DNA from: Hyphodiscus hymeniophilus
Lineage: Eukaryota > Ascomycota > Leotiomycetes > Helotiales > Hyphodiscaceae
Direction: 5' to 3'
Length of the DNA: 64,000 nucleotides
NCBI GenBank assembly: GCA_016508695.1
Contig: VNKQ01000010.1
Location: 1,302,001-1,366,000, forward strand
The first letter of the stretch is position 1. Each line of letters begins with the position of its first letter. A model generated the notes under the pieces. That model had not been told where the DNA came from and did not search any database. It saw nothing but the letters and a program-made list of their open reading frames with translations. Shown piece by piece: positions 61,401-64,000 of the stretch. A program made the position numbers and the translations under genes.

Positions 61401-63080
61401 AATAAAGATCTTTTAATAAAAAATAAGTTAAATAATTAGAGATACTCTTAGTATATAACTTTACTATCTTATATTAAAAAGGATTAGAAAACGCAAGAGA
61501 AGACGCGCTAAGCTACTAATAGGAATATAATAGCAAGCTAATAAAGAGGCTTTGTATAATACTTAAAGAAGTTAATAAAGATATAAAGTATAATTACAAA
61601 CTCTTAGCTATAATCTTTATTATAAAAGACAAGGATTTGAAAGTACGAATTAAAGTAATATATTAATAAGATAAATGCGCTATTAAAATCCTTAAAAATC
61701 TAACAAAGGACTTCTATATAGACTATTAAAGAATATTATAATATAAGGGATTAGTATATATTCCGGCAAGACTAAGGAATAAGTTTATTCGTATATAATA
61801 CTTATTACTAGCCTATAGACACTAAGGTATTAATAAAACCCTTAAAAAGTTATTACGAGACTATTACTTTCTAAGGATAAAGAGGGTAATAGAGAAAGAA
61901 GTCTTAAAATGCGATTTATATAATAAGAGTAAGCCAAATCGATATACACTATATAAGCTATTATAACCGGCCCTAGTACTTAGAAAGGTATAAAAATTAA
62001 TAGCCTTCGATTTTATAGTCAAATTACTATTATTTAAGGGACTAATAATAAACGTTATTTACGACTTTATTTGGGTAGTTATTAATTAATTAACTAAGTA
62101 TAAACACTTTATACTATATAAAGAAAGAAGTAATATAATAAAACTTATATATATATTTATTAAAATAGTTATTAGCTAATATAGTTTACTAGACGAAATT
62201 ACATTAGATAGAAATAAGTTATTTACCTTTAAGTTCTAGTTATTACTAATAGTATAGCTAAGAGCAAACTATAAACTATTTATAGTATTTTACTTATAAA
62301 TAAACAGACAAATAAAAAGACTAAACTAAACGTTAGAATAATACTTAAAAAGTTATATTAACTATAACTAAGACAATTAGGTAAAACTCTTACTAGTAAT
62401 AAAATTTATATATAATAATACTAAAAGCGAGCCTATTAAAATATTACTATTCTTTGCGAACTATAAATACTAGCTAGAAGTGTATTAATAGCCGAGGAAG
62501 GATAAATAAATAGCCTAGTATACCCTTATAATAGCTAACTACTTATAAAGACTTTATAAGTAATTAGCTAAAGATATTTAGTTCGTCGGGTTAAGAATAA
62601 TAACTTATATAAATAAAAAGTAAAGTATAAAGCCTACGCTTAAAGAGGGAGATAAAGTCTATCTCTTACAAAAAAATATTAAAACAAAACGACTTAGTAT
62701 AAAACTTAACTTTAAGAAGTTAAGACTATTCGAAATTCTAGAGAAAATTAAAGTAGTTAATTATCGACTAAAACTATTAAAAAAGTCCCGACTATACCTT
62801 ATATTTTACGTCTCCCTATTAGAGCTAGTAAAAGAACTTATAGCTATAGTTATAAATATAGAAATCTAACTAGAAAACGACCTAAATATATATAAAGTCG
62901 AAGAAATAAAAGGTATTAGACGAAATAAGAATTAATAAGAATATCTTATTAAGTAAAAAGAGTATAGCGATATAGATAATATATAAGAACTTATAGAAAA
63001 CCTTAATTGTCTAAATCTCTTAAAATAGTTTTATTAAGAACAAAGGTATCTAATATAAGGTCGTCTTAAATGCCCTAGTC
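58490..63080 (+). pseudogene. Gypsy gag-pol remnant with chromodomain
   Basis: Zinc knuckle at 58490-58531 reads YFNYSKIGYIVRNY, exactly CX2CX4HX4C spacing with every Cys and His changed to Tyr (TGT/CAT to TAT). Protease site at 59728-59739: N-S-G-V, from D-S-G-A. Reverse transcriptase from ~60320: KKGFIRLF, KKNGKLRPYI, YPLPLINEL and YLNDILIF (60718-60741) for the Y-L-D-D box. RNase H follows from ~60960. Integrase has the Zn-binding segment (GINKTLKKLLRDYYF, ~61830) and the core to ~62460. At ~62939-63005 EYLIK*KEYSDIDNI*EPIEN-like sequence marks the chromodomain, with both Trp codons now stops. All changes are C-to-T/G-to-A. Confidence 0.85.
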
Positions 63081-63535
63081 GGAATCTACTAAACCTAGAG
63101 ACACGTTTAGTAAAAAGAAGTCTAGCTTAAAGGTAAGGAACTAAGGGATCGAGGAAAAAGTAGGGTTTTCTTAACTTGGGATAACTTTAGGACGAGGCTT
63201 ATAAAAGAACCGATAAACCCTCTTAAGAGGTTTATAATAACTAAAAGAGTTATAAGAAGACTTTCCTTAAATATACTCGGAATAGCGCAAAAACGCAGCT
63301 AAGTTAAGAAGATATATATAATAATATAATTAATAACGGGAATAAGAAATAGCGAGACGGTTTAATTTCTCAATTCGCATTACGAGTATAATACGCTCTT
63401 TTAATTTCTTATAATATATAAAAGGTATATTAAGTAATAAGGAAGGAAGAAGAAGAATAACTAGTAAAGGAATATTCCTTATAGGTATTTAGTACAAGAG
63501 ACTATATTAGCTAAAAGGGGGATAGTATTACAAAG

Positions 63536-63932
63536 TATATAATAGCTTATAATCTAAGGCTCGATAACTAGGTGATAAAAAAACTATAAGTAGAGATTAT
63601 AGGAGTAGAGAGCTACTTTATATTATATAATAGAGTCTTATAAGTAAAGAGTCCTAAACTATTTGTAAACTCTTATTATAGGGGACTCTAGACTCTTTAA
63701 GATAAGGACTCTAAACTCCCTAGCTTAGGACTCTAGGGTAGCGAAAGTTTTATATAAGTAATAGTATTTCCTTAGTAAATAAAAGCTTCGTGCTTAACTC
63801 AAATATAATATCTTTATATTATACTTAGTAACTATAAAGGTTATACTTACCTTAACTATAATAGCTTCCCTAACTACCTAACCCAACCTAATTACTCTAT
63901 AAGACTAATACTAGGTAGCGAGGTTTGTTATA
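63536..63932 (+). repeat. 3' LTR of gypsy element
   Basis: Direct copy of 57206-57612, preceded by the polypurine tract and followed by the TATAT duplication at 63933-63937. Confidence 0.85.
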
Positions 63933-63937
63933 TATAT

Positions 63938-64000
63938 CTTGAATTATAAGGTTTAATACGTAAGCTATATACGCTATATCTCTATTAAAAGGAGTTCCGT
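63938..64000 (-). pseudogene. hAT transposase remnant, part 1 (upstream of the gypsy insertion)
   Basis: On the minus strand the last 63 bases read IAYIAYVLNLI followed, across the gypsy insertion, by IQDILK at 57205. This is the hAT block normally written R-C-x-A-H-x-x-N-L-I (Cys and His changed to Tyr by RIP). The rest of the gene lies beyond the window end. Confidence 0.65.

Larger units (their letters stand above)
57206..63932 (+). mobile_element. Complete Ty3/gypsy chromovirus LTR retrotransposon, RIP-degraded, TATAT TSD
   Basis: A 6727 bp element with LTRs 57206-57612 (407 bp) and 63536-63932 (397 bp). They begin TGTTACAAAG (3' copy mutated to TATTACAAAG) and end ...GCGAGGTTTRTTATA. 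A polypurine tract AAAAGGGGGATAG immediately precedes the 3' LTR, and TATAT duplicates flank the element (57201-57205 and 63933-63937). The domain order gag, protease, reverse transcriptase, RNase H, integrase, chromodomain is that of fungal chromoviruses. It interrupts a hAT transposase remnant. Internal stops at Trp/Gln codons and loss of Cys/His codons make it inactive. Confidence 0.9.

Overview
The window comes from a filamentous ascomycete (Pezizomycotina, perhaps a Leotiomycete; the class is an inference). Genes have short GT-AG introns with CTAAC/CTGAC-type branch sites, and the genome is split into two compartments. About 17.4 kb of ordinary composition (roughly 37.1-54.5 kb) carries host genes. 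The flanks (1-37 kb and 54.5-64 kb) are extremely A+T and TpA rich. They consist of transposons whose Gln (CAA/CAG) and Trp (TGG) codons have become stops, the signature of repeat-induced point mutation (RIP). No tRNA, rRNA, CRISPR array or bacterial-type operon was recognised.

Left flank: copies of one ~8.4 kb Ty1/copia LTR retrotransposon are nested in both orientations. Copy E4 (14372-22725, + strand) is complete, with 266-302 bp LTRs, a polypurine tract, a TATAT target duplication and readable integrase, reverse transcriptase and RNase H remnants. It sits inside copy E3, beside E1 and E2 (minus) and E5 (minus). Younger, less degraded insertions decorate them: a 411 bp TRIM-like element, and several ~0.7 kb hAT-type non-autonomous elements with bipartite terminal inverted repeats and 8-bp target duplications. 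One composite copy retains what looks like a hAT transposase C-terminus. A short-repeat tract of unknown nature lies at 33.8-35.0 kb.

Gene island, left to right: a PsiD-like phosphatidylserine/aromatic-amino-acid decarboxylase (minus); a secreted Ser/Thr-rich repeat protein with a frame problem (minus); a pepsin-like A1-family membrane protein (plus) broken by a ~185 bp MITE-like insertion; NADP-dependent glutamate dehydrogenase (minus, four exons); an 84-residue four-exon small protein (minus); an aldo/keto reductase (plus); a DUF3830 cyclophilin-fold protein (plus); and the 3' part of an unidentified gene (minus) whose 5' end is lost at the transposon boundary. These genes do not form an obvious pathway. 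The only central-metabolism gene is the glutamate dehydrogenase, which assimilates ammonium. The others look like accessory or surface functions.

Right flank: a piggyBac-like element with 30-bp inverted repeats starts at 54537, next to the gene island. It is followed by a hAT transposase remnant (minus). A complete gypsy chromovirus (57206-63932) interrupts that remnant, and its insertion site can be reconstructed from the TATAT duplication. All gene models were derived by eye from splice signals and reading frames; no homology search was possible.
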